NCBI GenBank assembly: GCA_964386525.1
Contig: CAYLSO010000223.1
Coordinates: forward strand, 1 to 33,195
Origin: CAYLSO01 sp964386525
GTDB lineage: Bacteria; Eisenbacteria; RBG-16-71-46; DASYSL01
Length of the DNA: 33,195 nt
Direction of reading: 5' to 3'
Each line of letters opens with the position of its first letter. Positions within the stretch are counted from its first letter, which is position 1. A program made the translations under genes and the position numbers. The notes below the pieces were generated by a model, which was not told the origin of the DNA, did no database searches, and saw nothing but the letters and a program-made list of their open reading frames with translations. This document shows, piece by piece, positions 1-10,968 of the stretch.

Positions 1-87
1 CAGCGGCTATCGACAACCGCTTTCTACCAGACAGGGGGCCTTCGTACTTCAACCTTCATGGATCATCCGGGCTAAAGGAGAAAGAAG

Positions 88-2283
<2,196 letters not shown>

Positions 2284-2656
2284 TCGCGGCATGGACGTCT
2301 TCATTGGCTCCTGACTGGGCGGAAGAAGACGCTTAGCCTAGATCCACGGGGAAGCGTGGGCAACCGATGGTAACCCGGCACGGAGCGCCCTGGGGGATGG
2401 CGTCGGGGGTTGGGGGAGTCTTGCAAGGCGAGCGCCAGCCGTGGGGATGGGCCAGATCCGCAATGGATCAAGCCTTCCCAGGCCGGCTCAGGAGTCGAAG
2501 GGCGTAGCTCTCCGAGTCGGTCAACGGGTCGAGCGGATCGAGCGACTTCAGAGCGCGGCGAGCCGCGCTTCGCCCTTGCAAGAACGGTCTTTCCACAGAA
2601 CCCGCGCCGGAGCCAGCCGGCTGTCCCGCCCCCTGCCTTCCCCCCTCCCCTTCCGT
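2284..2656. other. Intergenic region katG-hypF
   Basis: About 370 bp with no convincing gene. In-frame extension of hypF to an ATG near 2441 exists but has no domain content and a basic, low-complexity translation. A perfect 7-bp stem (2552-2558 with 2563-2569, loop CGAG) and an imperfect dyad around 2368-2386 may be remnants of a katG transcription end; neither is followed by a T-tract. No recognised riboswitch was seen. Confidence 0.5.
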
Positions 2657-2662
2657 CATAAT
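2657..2662 (+). promoter_or_regulatory. Putative -10 element of the hypF operon
   Basis: CATAAT is the only AT-rich hexamer just before hypF, 24 bases ahead of its ATG, giving a predicted leader of about 17 nt that still contains the GGAGG ribosome site at 2677-2681. No good -35 hexamer is visible at the expected spacing, so this is only a suggestion. Confidence 0.35.
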
Positions 2663-2686
2663 GCCCTCAGGCCCACGGAGGAACGG

Positions 2687-5035
2687 ATGGCGGAGCGGGA
2701 CGCGGAGCGAACGGCAACGCCACGCGAGCGCCTGGGTGTCGAGATCCAGGGGCTCGTGCAGGGTGTCGGCTTCCGCCCGTTCGTCTACCGCCTCGCCACC
2801 GACCTGGGGCTGGCCGGCTGGGTGCTCAACGACACGCGCGGCGTGTTCATCGAGGCCGAAGGGCCGCGCGCCACGCTCGAGAGCTTCCTCGCGCGCCTGC
2901 CGCGCGAGAAGCCGGCGCTGGCGCGCCTCGACGCGCTGCGCTCGGCGTGGCTGCCGCCGGCGGGCTTCGACCGCTTCGAGATCCGCCACAGCGACGCGCG
3001 CGGGGAGAAGACCGTGCTCGTCCTGCCCGAGGTCGCCACCTGCGGGGAGTGCCTCACCGACGTGCGCGAGGCCGGCAACCGGCGCCACCGCTACCCGTTC
3101 ACCAACTGCACCAACTGCGGGCCGCGCTTCTCCATCATCCAGGCGCTCCCCTACGACCGCCCGAACACCACCATGAGCCGCTTCGCGCTCTGCGCCGCGT
3201 GCCGGGCCGAGTACGAGAACCCCCTAGACCGCCGCTTCCACGCGCAGCCCAACGCCTGTCCGGCGTGCGGGCCGCAGCTCGAGCTGTGGGCGCCGGACGG
3301 GGCCGTGCTGGCGAGCGGGGATGAGGCCCTGCGCGCCACGGCCGCCGCCCTGCGCGATGGCCGCATCGCCGCGGTCAAAGGCATCGGCGGCTTCCACCTC
3401 ATGGTGGACGCGCGCGACGCGGCGGCGGTGGCCCGCCTGCGCGAGCGCAAGCCGCGGCTCGAGAAGCCCTTCGCGGTGCTGGCCAGCGACGTGGCACAAG
3501 CGCGCGCCCTGTGCGCCGTCGACGAGGCCGCGGCGGCGGCGCTGTCGGGCCCCGAAGCGCCGATCGTGCTGCTGCCGCGCCGCGCCGGCGCGCCGGTGGC
3601 CGATAACGTCGCACCCGGGCTCGCCACCCTCGGTGTGATGATCGCGTCGAATCCGCTCCACCACCTGTTGACGGCCGAGCTGGGCTTCCCGGTCGTGGCG
3701 ACCAGCGGCAACCTCACCGACGAGCCCATCGCCACCGACGAGCGCGAAGCGCTGGCCCGACTCGGGCACATCGCCGACGTCTTCCTGGTGCACGACCGCC
3801 CCATCGAGCGGCACGTGGACGACAGCGTCGGCTGGCAGGTGGGCGGCGAGTTCGCGCTCCTGCGCCGGGCGCGCGGCTTCGCCCCGCTGCCGGTGCGCGT
3901 GGCGCGCGAGTTCCCCTGCGTGCTGGCGGTCGGCGGCCACCTCAAGAGCGCGGTGGCGCTGTCGGTCGGGCAGCGCGTCTTCCTGAGCCAGCACATCGGG
4001 GACCTGGAGACGCCCGAGGCGATGGCGGCCTTCGAGCGGGTGATCGCCGACTTCCTGCGGCTCTACGAGGCGATCCCGGCGGCCATCGCGCACGACCTGC
4101 ATCCGGATTACGTCTCGACGCAGTGGGCGCGGCGCACGGCGGAGGAGCGCGACGTGCGGCTCGTGCCGGTGCAGCACCACCACGCGCACCTGGCGGCGTG
4201 CCTCGCCGAGCACGGCGAGCCGGGCCGCGCCCTGGGCGTCATCTGGGACGGCACCGGCTACGGGCCCGACGGCACGGTGTGGGGCGGCGAGTTCCTGCTC
4301 GGCGACGCCTCCGGGTTCACGCGCGTGGCGCATCTGCGACCGCTGCGCATCCCGGGCGGCGAGGCGGCGATCCACGAGCCGCGGCGCTCGGCGCTCGCGC
4401 TGCTCTGGGAGATCTACGGCGAGGCCGCCCTGGCCCGCGAGGACCTGCCGGCGATCGCGTCCTTCTCCCCCGCCGAGCGGCGCGTCCTCGGCCACATGCT
4501 CTCCCGCGGCATCAATGCCCCGGTGACCACCAGCGCCGGGCGGCTCTTCGACGGCCTGGCCGCCCTGGTGGGGCTCCATCCGCGCGTCACCTACGAGGCC
4601 CAGGCCGCCATCGCCCTCGAGTTCGCTGCGGACGCGGGGCGCCGCGGGGCGTATCCTGTGGGCTTGGGGCGAGGCCCGGCCGCGGGTGCCACACCCGCTG
4701 GCGGGGCCGCGCCCCTGACCGTAGACTGGCGGCCGCTGGTGGAGGCCGGGCTCGCGGATCTGGCGCGCGGGGCGGACCGTGGGGTAATCGCGGCGCGCAT
4801 CCACGCCGGACTGGCCGAGGCGATCGCGGCGGTGGCGCGCGAGGTCGACGAGCCGCGCGTGGTATTGAGCGGCGGCTGCATGCAGAACCGTCTCCTGCTC
4901 GAGGGCGCGGCCGCCCGCCTGCGCGCGGCGGGCCACGAGGTGCTCCTCCACCGCCAGGTGCCGCCCAACGACGGCGGCATCGCCCTCGGCCAGGCGGCGG
5001 TGGCGGCGGCGACCCTGGCCGGCGAGCGCGGCTGA
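2687..5035 (+). CDS. hypF: Carbamoyltransferase HypF
   Basis: First step of cyanide-ligand synthesis for [NiFe]-hydrogenases: HypF makes carbamoyl-adenylate from carbamoyl phosphate and ATP and passes the carbamoyl group to the C-terminal Cys of HypE. At 782 residues it is full length with all domains in order: acylphosphatase (about 14-100; VQGVGFRPF), two zinc-finger segments (CGEC, CTNCGPRF, CAAC, CPACGP), YrdC-like domain (KGIGGFHLMV onward) and a Kae1-like carbamoyltransferase domain with QHHHAHLAACLAEHG, WDGTGYGPDGTVWGGEF and the late SGGCMQN and NDGGIALGQ motifs. The start at 2687 is chosen because GGAGG lies at 2677-2681 and the acylphosphatase domain begins shortly after; a longer in-frame ORF back to 2441 lacks domain support. 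It opens a rightward hyp operon, 31 bp before hypC. Confidence 0.96.
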   Translation: MAERDAERTATPRERLGVEIQGLVQGVGFRPFVYRLATDLGLAGWVLNDTRGVFIEAEGPRATLESFLARLPREKPALARLDALRSAWLPPAGFDRFEIRHSDARGEKTVLVLPEVATCGECLTDVREAGNRRHRYPFTNCTNCGPRFSIIQALPYDRPNTTMSRFALCAACRAEYENPLDRRFHAQPNACPACGPQLELWAPDGAVLASGDEALRATAAALRDGRIAAVKGIGGFHLMVDARDAAAVARLRERKPRLEKPFAVLASDVAQARALCAVDEAAAAALSGPEAPIVLLPRRAGAPVADNVAPGLATLGVMIASNPLHHLLTAELGFPVVATSGNLTDEPIATDEREALARLGHIADVFLVHDRPIERHVDDSVGWQVGGEFALLRRARGFAPLPVRVAREFPCVLAVGGHLKSAVALSVGQRVFLSQHIGDLETPEAMAAFERVIADFLRLYEAIPAAIAHDLHPDYVSTQWARRTAEERDVRLVPVQHHHAHLAACLAEHGEPGRALGVIWDGTGYGPDGTVWGGEFLLGDASGFTRVAHLRPLRIPGGEAAIHEPRRSALALLWEIYGEAALAREDLPAIASFSPAERRVLGHMLSRGINAPVTTSAGRLFDGLAALVGLHPRVTYEAQAAIALEFAADAGRRGAYPVGLGRGPAAGATPAGGAAPLTVDWRPLVEAGLADLARGADRGVIAARIHAGLAEAIAAVAREVDEPRVVLSGGCMQNRLLLEGAAARLRAAGHEVLLHRQVPPNDGGIALGQAAVAAATLAGERG

Positions 5036-5066
5036 CCGGCGGACGATTCGACGGAGGCTTTCCGAC

Positions 5067-5321
5067 ATGTGTCTCGGTGTGCCGGGCAAGGTGATGCGGA
5101 TCCAGGAGAACGAGCAGGGTATGACCATGGGCACGGTCAGCTTCGGCGGCATCGCCAAGGAGGTGTGCCTGGCGTACCTCCCCGACGCGCAGGTCGGTGA
5201 CTACGTCATCGTGCACGTCGGCTTCGCCATCAGCCGGGTGAGCGAGGAAGAGGCCCAGGAGGTCTTCGAGACGCTGCGCCAGATGGGCGAGCTGGGAGAC
5301 CTCGACATCCCGCAGCCGTAG
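5067..5321 (+). CDS. hypC: Hydrogenase maturation chaperone HypC
   Basis: Small chaperone (84 residues) that with HypD holds the Fe(CN)2CO precursor and delivers it to the hydrogenase large subunit. The hallmark N-terminus MCLGVPGKV is present; Cys2 becomes the N-terminal iron ligand after Met removal, and His50 in DYVIVHVGFAIS matches the conserved His. GGAGG at 5053-5057 precedes the ATG by nine bases. It lies between hypF and hypD in the same direction, so it is almost certainly co-transcribed. Paralogues (HybG, HupF) cannot be told apart by sequence alone, but with hypD and hypE adjacent HypC is the natural name. Confidence 0.96.
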   Translation: MCLGVPGKVMRIQENEQGMTMGTVSFGGIAKEVCLAYLPDAQVGDYVIVHVGFAISRVSEEEAQEVFETLRQMGELGDLDIPQP

Positions 5322-5331
5322 CGGGGCCAGC

Positions 5332-5359
5332 GGCCCGCCGGCCGGCGCCGGCCCGCCGG
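5332..5359. repeat. GC-rich palindrome and direct repeat between hypC and hypD
   Basis: Two copies of GGCCCGCCGG (5332-5341 and 5350-5359) flank a perfect 14-bp palindrome GGCCGGCGCCGGCC (5340-5353). The RNA would fold strongly just upstream of the hypD ribosome site (AGGAG, 5373-5377). It could tune hypD translation or protect the hypC end of the message; chance in GC-rich DNA is also possible. Confidence 0.45.
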
Positions 5360-5383
5360 TCCGGGCCGCAGCAGGAGAGCGAA

Positions 5384-6468
<1,085 letters not shown>

Positions 6469-6472
<4 letters not shown>

Positions 6473-7536
6473 GCGAACCGACGGCCGCCGGCATCCTGGG
6501 CATGACCTGCCCGATCCCGATCAGCGACTACCCGCACGTGCTGCTCGCGCACGGCGGCGGCGGGCGGCTCACCCACATGCTCATCGAGAAGCTGTTCGCC
6601 GCCACCTTCGCCAACCCGGCGCTGGCCGAGCTGCACGACGGCGCGGTGCTGGAAGTGCCCGCCGGGCGGCTGGCCATCTCGACCGACTCGTTCGTCGTGA
6701 GCCCGCTGTTCTTCCCCGGCGGCGACATCGGCTCGCTGGCCGTGCACGGCACGGTCAACGACCTGGCGATGTGCGGGGCGCGCCCGCTGGCGCTCACCGC
6801 CGGCTTCATCATCGAGGAAGGCCTGGCGATGGACGACCTGTGGAAGATCGTCCGCTCGCTGGCGGCGGCCGCCGCGGCGGCCGGCGTGGCGGTGGTCACC
6901 GGCGACACCAAGGTGGTGGACCGCGGCAAGGGCGACGGCGTGTTCATCAACACGACCGGCATCGGCCTGGTGCCCACGGGCGTGTCGATCCGGCCGAGCG
7001 CGGCGCGGCCGGGCGATCTGGTGCTCATCAACGGGCGCATCGCCGAGCACGGCATCGCCATCATGTCGGTGCGCGAGGGATTGGCCTTCGAGACCGCCTT
7101 GACCAGCGACTCCGCGGCGCTGCACGAGCTGGTGGCGCGCGTGCTGGACGCCGCCGGCGCCGATGTCCACGTGCTGCGCGACCCGACGCGCGGCGGCGTG
7201 TCGAGCGCCCTCAACGAGATCGCCACCGCGTCGCGCGCCGGCATCCGGCTCGACGAGGCGGCCATCCCCATCGGCGAGGCGGTGCGCGGCGCCTGCGAGA
7301 TCCTCGGGCTCGACCCGCTCTATGTCGCCAACGAGGGCAAGGGGCTGGCGATCGTGGCGCGGCCGGCCGCCGAGCGCGCCCTGGCCGCGATGCGCGCGCA
7401 CCCGCTGGGACGCGACGCCGCCATCATCGGCGAGGTCGTGGCCGAACACCCGGGCAAGGTCTTCCTCAAGAGCCGCGTCGGCGGCGTGCGCGTGGTGGAC
7501 ATGCTGAGCGGCGAGCAGTTGCCGCGGATCTGCTGA
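6469..7536 (+). CDS. hypE: Hydrogenase maturation protein HypE
   Basis: PurM/AIR-synthase-like ATPase that dehydrates the carbamoyl group received from HypF to a thiocyanate on its last residue and donates cyanide to the HypCD-bound iron. The 355-residue protein has the glycine-rich start LLAHGGGGRL, the nucleotide-site motifs STDSFVVSPLFFPGGDIG and VVTGDTKVVDRGKGDG, and ends in PRIC, with the essential C-terminal Cys as the very last residue. GGGAGG at 6458-6463 precedes the ATG by five bases, and the ATG overlaps the hypD stop by four bases. It is the last hyp gene of the rightward block; two small genes follow at 20 and 14 bp. Confidence 0.97.
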
Positions 7537-7556
7537 GGATCGTCCAAGGAGGCCGT

Positions 7557-7814
7557 ATGTCGCTGCGGGTCGTGGGCATCGTCCTGTTGCTGCTGGGCAG
7601 CCTCGCCATCGGCATCGGGTTCGGCGAGCTGTGCTTCCGCCTCTTCGTCTCCGCCGTGCCGCGCATCGGGCTGAGCAAGTTCAACGCCGGCTCGGCACAC
7701 ATTGCGTACCTGCTCTACGGGGCGGGGCTCGGCCTGGCCGTGTTCGTGTGGTCGGGGCTGGCGGTGCTGACGGCGCCGTTGTTCAAGCGGCGGCAGAGCG
7801 CGCCGGGCCAGTAG
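7557..7814 (+). CDS. Small two-helix membrane protein, unknown function
   Basis: An 85-residue protein I do not recognise. It has two strongly hydrophobic segments: residues about 5-25 (GIVLLLLGSLAIGIGFGEL) and about 50-72 (YLLYGAGLGLAVFVWSGLAVL), a short loop between them and a basic C-terminus (FKRRQS), so it is probably an inner-membrane hairpin with both ends in the cytoplasm. It has the best ribosome site of the region, AAGGAGG at 7546-7552, four bases before ATG. Its position 20 bp after hypE suggests co-expression with the hyp genes, but no known hydrogenase role can be given to it. Codon use matches its neighbours, and coding status is well supported. Confidence 0.8.
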   Translation: MSLRVVGIVLLLLGSLAIGIGFGELCFRLFVSAVPRIGLSKFNAGSAHIAYLLYGAGLGLAVFVWSGLAVLTAPLFKRRQSAPGQ

Positions 7815-7828
7815 CCGGCGCACCCGCC

Positions 7829-8398
7829 ATGCCCGGCCGCCCGCCCGTGCCCGAGCGCCGCCTCATCGATTTCGCCGATCCTGCCCGCCGCGGCGATTGG
7901 GAGACCGTCGACGACGTCGTGATGGGCGGGGTCTCGCACAGCGAGCTGTGCGGCACAGGGAGCGGGACGGCTCTCTTCCGCGGCACGGTCTCTCTCGAGA
8001 ACCACGGCGGGTTCGCCTCGGCGCGCACGCGCCCGGAGCGCTTCGAGCTGGCGGGGTGGGACGGGCTGGCGCTGCACCTGCGCGGCGACGGGCACGTCTA
8101 CAAGCTGCAGATGCGCACGGACGACGCCTTCGACGGCATCGTATATCAGGCGCGTTTCGCCACTGAAGCCGGCAACTGGCAGACGGTCCGGCTGGCCTTC
8201 GCCGATTTCGCGCCCACCTTCCGCGGCCGGGTCTCGCGCGGCGCGCCGCCGCTGGACCCCGGCGCCGTGCGCCGCATCGGCTTGCTCATCTCCGACAAAC
8301 AGCCGGGGCCGTTCGAGCTGGAGATCGCCTGGATCGGGGCGTACGCGGGTCCCGCGCCGGCGGGAACCTCAGACGACGAGGGTGGTCACAGTCCGTGA
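7829..8398 (+). CDS. CIA30-family (NDUFAF1-like) protein
   Basis: A 189-residue protein with the CIA30 domain, related to the mitochondrial complex I assembly factor NDUFAF1; bacterial members are mostly uncharacterised. The hallmark DDVVMGGVS appears at residues 28-36, followed by the beta-sandwich pattern FRGTVSLENHGGFAS, LHLRGDGHVYKLQMR, WQTVRLAFADFAPTFRG and RIGLLISDKQPGPFELEIAWI. No signal peptide is visible. ATG 7829 is chosen because it lies 14 bp after the preceding stop and just before the domain; no clear Shine-Dalgarno sequence is present, so re-initiation is likely. Placement at the end of the hyp operon may reflect a role in assembling a redox complex, but that is inference. Confidence 0.85.
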   Translation: MPGRPPVPERRLIDFADPARRGDWETVDDVVMGGVSHSELCGTGSGTALFRGTVSLENHGGFASARTRPERFELAGWDGLALHLRGDGHVYKLQMRTDDAFDGIVYQARFATEAGNWQTVRLAFADFAPTFRGRVSRGAPPLDPGAVRRIGLLISDKQPGPFELEIAWIGAYAGPAPAGTSDDEGGHSP

Positions 8399-8441
8399 CC
8401 ACCCCTTCCTCGGGCATCGACCGGAGGGCAAAGTCCTCCGG
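8380..8441. terminator. Two stem-loops between convergent genes
   Basis: A perfect 10-bp inverted repeat (8380-8389 with 8395-8404, loop AGTCC) spans the stop codon of the CIA30 gene, and a second 7-bp one (CCGGAGG 8421-8427 with CCTCCGG 8435-8441) follows. They sit between convergent genes and probably end transcription from one or both sides. Neither is followed by a proper T-run, so factor-dependent termination or 3' end protection is more likely than classic intrinsic termination. Confidence 0.5.
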
Positions 8442-8465
8442 AAAGCGCCGGTCCTCGAGCCGGGG

Positions 8466-8837
8466 TCAGGTGCTCGCCGCGACCTTGCGGCCGATGTGGT
8501 CGTAGACCTTGCTCAGCTGGTCTTTGGGACTGAACTCGAGGAAGGCCGCGTCCTCGTCGACGCGCACCGTGTGGCCGGGCGGCCAGTAGAAGATGTCACC
8601 GGCGCGGACCGTCTCGCGCTGTCCGTCGGCGTAGTCGACTCGGATCGACCCCTTGAGGACGTAACCCCAATGGGGGCACGAGCACTTGTCCTGCGGGAGC
8701 CCTTCGAGCAGGGGCGCGGCGTCGGCGCCGGCCGCGAGTTGCACATAGGCAATCGCGTTCTCGCCCCAGTCCGTCCTCTGGAACTTCGCGACCGGCAGCT
8801 CCAGAGCGACGGGCATGTGTTCCTTGCGTTCGCGCAT
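8466..8837 (-). CDS. Single-domain cupin protein
   Basis: A 123-residue protein with one cupin beta-barrel. Metal-site-like residues are visible in CSCPHWGYVLKGSIRVDY (motif 1) and GDIFYWPPGHTVRV (motif 2, His in PPGHT), and the C-terminal part ends in FLEFSPKDQLSKVYDHI. Function is unknown; cupins of this form are often sensors or small-molecule binders. The start at 8837 is preferred because GAGG lies five bases before it; an upstream ATG at 8855 is in frame but has a poorer ribosome site. It lies between the two hyp blocks and points the same way as hypBA, 122 bp beyond the hypB stop, with a weak promoter-like pair of its own (8876-8905). Confidence 0.82.
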   Translation of the reverse strand: MRERKEHMPVALELPVAKFQRTDWGENAIAYVQLAAGADAAPLLEGLPQDKCSCPHWGYVLKGSIRVDYADGQRETVRAGDIFYWPPGHTVRVDEDAAFLEFSPKDQLSKVYDHIGRKVAAST

Positions 8838-8875
8838 GTTGTCCTCGCCTTTCATGCCCTGGTCGGGGCCTGGAG

Positions 8876-8905
8876 AGGCTAGCCGCGCCGCTCTTCCTCC
8901 CTCAA
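8876..8905 (-). promoter_or_regulatory. Weak putative promoter of the cupin gene
   Basis: On the minus strand TTGAGG (8900-8905) and TAGCCT (8876-8881) are separated by 18 bp, about 30-40 bases ahead of the cupin start. Agreement with consensus is partial. The cupin may equally be read through from hypBA. Confidence 0.3.
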
Positions 8906-8959
8906 GTCAATTCCCGGAAAGGTAGGTTGCCTCAAGGCCCATCTCGGCCGTGGCCCGGC

Positions 8960-9637
8960 TCATCCCGCCGCGCGCTTCGCGCCCACCCTCGTCGTCAGCT
9001 CCCCGCACCACTCCTCGATCCCCTGCCCCGTGGTCGCCGAGGTAACGATCCAGCGCCCGTCCGGCCGCAGGGTGCGCACCTGTGCCCGCGCCTCGTCCAG
9101 CTTGAACGGCACGTGCGGCAGGAGGTCGGCCTTGGTCACCACCGTGACCTCGGCGCGCGCGAAGATGCCCGGATACTTGAAGGGCTTGTCCTCGCCTTCG
9201 GTCACCGACAGGAGCGCCACCTTGAGATCCTCGCCCAGGTCGTAGGAGGTCGGGCAGACGAGGTTGCCCACGTTCTCGATGAAGAGCACGTCCAGCGGCC
9301 CGAACGCCGCCTTGTCGAGCCCCGCCGACACCAGGCGGGCGTCGAGGTGGCAGGTGCCACCGGTCACGATCTGATAGGCGGGGATGCCCGCGGCCCGCAG
9401 CCGCTCGGCGTCGCGCTCGGTGGCGATGTCGCCCTCCAGCGCCGCCATGCGCAAGCCGAGGGCGCGCAGCCGCGGCACCGTCACCTCGAGCAGCGTCGTC
9501 TTCCCCGACCCGGGCGCGGAGATCAGGTTCACGACCAGCGTGCCGGCGGCCGCGAAACGCGCGCGCAGCGTGTCGGCGGCCGCGGCGTTGGCGGCGAGGA
9601 TCGGCTGGCGGACGTCCACTTCCCTGGCTTGGCTCAT
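8960..9637 (-). CDS. hypB: Hydrogenase/urease nickel incorporation GTPase HypB
   Basis: SIMIBI-class GTPase that powers nickel insertion into the hydrogenase large subunit with HypA. At 225 residues it is complete. Motifs: P-loop APGSGKTTLLE with GSGKTT at 43-48, LEGDIATERDAERL (switch), GGTCHLDA with Cys96 and His97 as the metal site at the dimer interface, LFIENVGNLVCP, and VVTKADL for guanine recognition. It lacks both the N-terminal CxxCGC motif and the His-rich stretch seen in some HypB proteins, so it has no nickel-storage region. The start at 9637 overlaps the hypA stop by four bases (ATGA), which overrules the longer in-frame extension to 9808. It is co-transcribed with hypA. Confidence 0.96.
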   Translation of the reverse strand: MSQAREVDVRQPILAANAAAADTLRARFAAAGTLVVNLISAPGSGKTTLLEVTVPRLRALGLRMAALEGDIATERDAERLRAAGIPAYQIVTGGTCHLDARLVSAGLDKAAFGPLDVLFIENVGNLVCPTSYDLGEDLKVALLSVTEGEDKPFKYPGIFARAEVTVVTKADLLPHVPFKLDEARAQVRTLRPDGRWIVTSATTGQGIEEWCGELTTRVGAKRAAG

Positions 9638-10065
9638 GGCAGGCTCTCGCTTGCGTCGAGCGGCGTGGGCGAGCCGCCCTCGTCGTCCTCGTCGGTCTCG
9701 ACGCGCGGCACGTCGATCAGGGGGGTGAAGGCGAACTGCAGCAGGTCGAGCTCGCGCCCGCCCTCGACGCGCAGCGGCAGCTCGCAGCGCGGGCACAGGC
9801 GCAGCCACTCCCCGTCCACCCGCTCCTCGATCTCGCCGCAGTCGTCACAGACCTGCCGCGCCGGCCGCCATTCGATCTCGAGCTCGGCGTCGGCGTCAGG
9901 GCCGTCGTAGACCACCGCCTCCCAGGCGTAGCGCAGGATCTCGGGCTCCACGGCCGACAGCTCGCCGATGGCGACCTTGACGCGGTCGAGGCGCGTCGGG
10001 CCGTGGGCTTCCAGCCGCGCCCGGCAGGCGCGGTGGATCTCGAGGGCGACTCCCATCTCGTGCAC
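9634..10065 (-). CDS. hypA: Hydrogenase nickel metallochaperone HypA
   Basis: Metallochaperone that carries nickel to the hydrogenase large-subunit precursor with HypB. The N-terminus MHEMGVALEI carries the nickel-binding Met-His-Glu, and the zinc site is Cys73/Cys76 (CDDC) with Cys91/Cys94 (CPRC). At 143 residues it is about 25 longer than usual because of an acidic, Pro/Ser-rich tail after residue 118 (VETDEDDEGGSPTPLDASE) that overlaps nothing but the hypB start. The start codon is GTG at 10065, which makes His the second residue as the mechanism requires. There is no Shine-Dalgarno sequence, but a TACAAT hexamer ends six bases before the GTG, so the mRNA may be leaderless. Confidence 0.95.
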   Translation of the reverse strand: MHEMGVALEIHRACRARLEAHGPTRLDRVKVAIGELSAVEPEILRYAWEAVVYDGPDADAELEIEWRPARQVCDDCGEIEERVDGEWLRLCPRCELPLRVEGGRELDLLQFAFTPLIDVPRVETDEDDEGGSPTPLDASESLP

Positions 10066-10422
10066 GGGGGTATTGTAGCGCAGGGGGGCGAAGCCGTCGG
10101 GGCGGCAGTTCGGGGCACCGAGGGAGCAGGACCCGGCTCACAACCTCAAGAGGCCAACGGCCGGAGCATTGACCTTGCCGGCCGGGGCGCCGGCGGTCGC
10201 CGGGAAGCTCCGCGCCATGTCGCGCCCCCGCTAGGACACGGCCCAGACCGACGCCGATCGTCCAATCCGATGCGGCATAGGACATGAGGAGCGGCGGCGG
10301 GCCAGGCCCGGCATCCGGGTCGCGCGGCGCGCGGGCGGTGCGGCAGACGGCCGCGCCGACACCGGGATCCACGGACGCGGACAGGTTGCGCTGGGGCGGG
10401 TCGAATCGTCGGTGGGGCGAAT
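10066..10422. other. Intergenic region between hypA and the GNAT gene
   Basis: About 357 bp without a supported gene, holding the hypA promoter region at its left end and the downstream region of the GNAT gene at its right end. Several GC-rich inverted segments occur near 10180-10205 but no hairpin with a T-run. Translations in all frames look like low-complexity Arg/Pro/Ala products. Confidence 0.5.
10072..10077 (-). promoter_or_regulatory. -10-like hexamer directly before hypA
   Basis: Minus-strand TACAAT, five of six matches to TATAAT, with only six bases to the GTG start of hypA. A transcript starting at the usual distance would begin at or next to the start codon. No -35 match is visible. 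Confidence 0.45.
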
Positions 10423-10968
10423 CTACCGGTTCTTCCCGAGCCACTCCTCGTCGAGGATCTCCCACATCGTGAGGTCGTGCCAGGCGCCGTGGCGCCAGAC
10501 GCGCTGGCTCATGGTGCCCACCCGGCGGTAGCCGACCTTCTCCAGGCAGCGGGCGCTGGCCCGGTTCTCGGCGAAGGTATCGCTCTGCAGGCGGTGCAGC
10601 CCCAGCTCCTCGAAGGCCCAGCGGGTGCGGGTGCGCATGACGTCGGTGCCGTAGCCCCGGCCCCAGGCGCTCGGCTCGCCGATCACCGTGCCGGTGACGC
10701 CGTTGCGGTTGCGCCAGTCGATGCGGTGGATGCCCGTGGCCCCTATGTGACGGTCGTCCTCGTCGTGCACGGCCCAGACGACGTCGCCCTTGCTCTTGGC
10801 GAAGCGGTCGAACCAGCGCTCCTCCTGCGCGCGCATGATGGGCAGGAAGAGCTTGAGCCAGCGGTTGACGTCGGGGTCGTTGAACCAGCGGACGTAGTTG
10901 TCGAGGTGGAGGGCCCGGTCGAGGGGGACGAGCCGGATGCGCTCGCCCCTGATGCCCTCGACCTTCAC
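10423..10968 (-). CDS. GNAT-family N-acetyltransferase (RimJ/RimL type)
   Basis: A 181-residue acetyl-CoA-dependent acetyltransferase of the GNAT superfamily. Recognised by the order RIRLVPLDRALHLDNYVRW (first strand and helix), GATGIHRIDWRNRNGVTG, the acetyl-CoA pyrophosphate loop GEPSAWGRGYGTDVM, LHRLQSDTFAENRASARCLE and VGYRRVGTM. The substrate cannot be told; such proteins acetylate ribosomal proteins, amino acids, sugars or antibiotics. The start is GTG at 10968 overlapping the glgP stop in a GTGA; GAGGGG lies directly ahead of it. This tight overlap argues for coupled translation with the phosphorylase, although no known link between the two activities exists. Confidence 0.87.
   Translation of the reverse strand: MKVEGIRGERIRLVPLDRALHLDNYVRWFNDPDVNRWLKLFLPIMRAQEERWFDRFAKSKGDVVWAVHDEDDRHIGATGIHRIDWRNRNGVTGTVIGEPSAWGRGYGTDVMRTRTRWAFEELGLHRLQSDTFAENRASARCLEKVGYRRVGTMSQRVWRHGAWHDLTMWEILDEEWLGKNR

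Noticed and set aside
2360..2420. Structured G-rich segment after katG as a riboswitch or metal sensor ahead of hypF
   Set aside because: No conserved core of a known riboswitch could be recognised and the fold contains mismatches.
2441..2686. N-terminal extension of hypF
   Set aside because: The acylphosphatase domain begins just after 2687, where a GGAGG site is present; the extension has no family match.
8382..8882. Rightward open frame opposite the cupin gene
   Set aside because: The leftward frame has a clear cupin fold; the rightward one has no domain or ribosome site.
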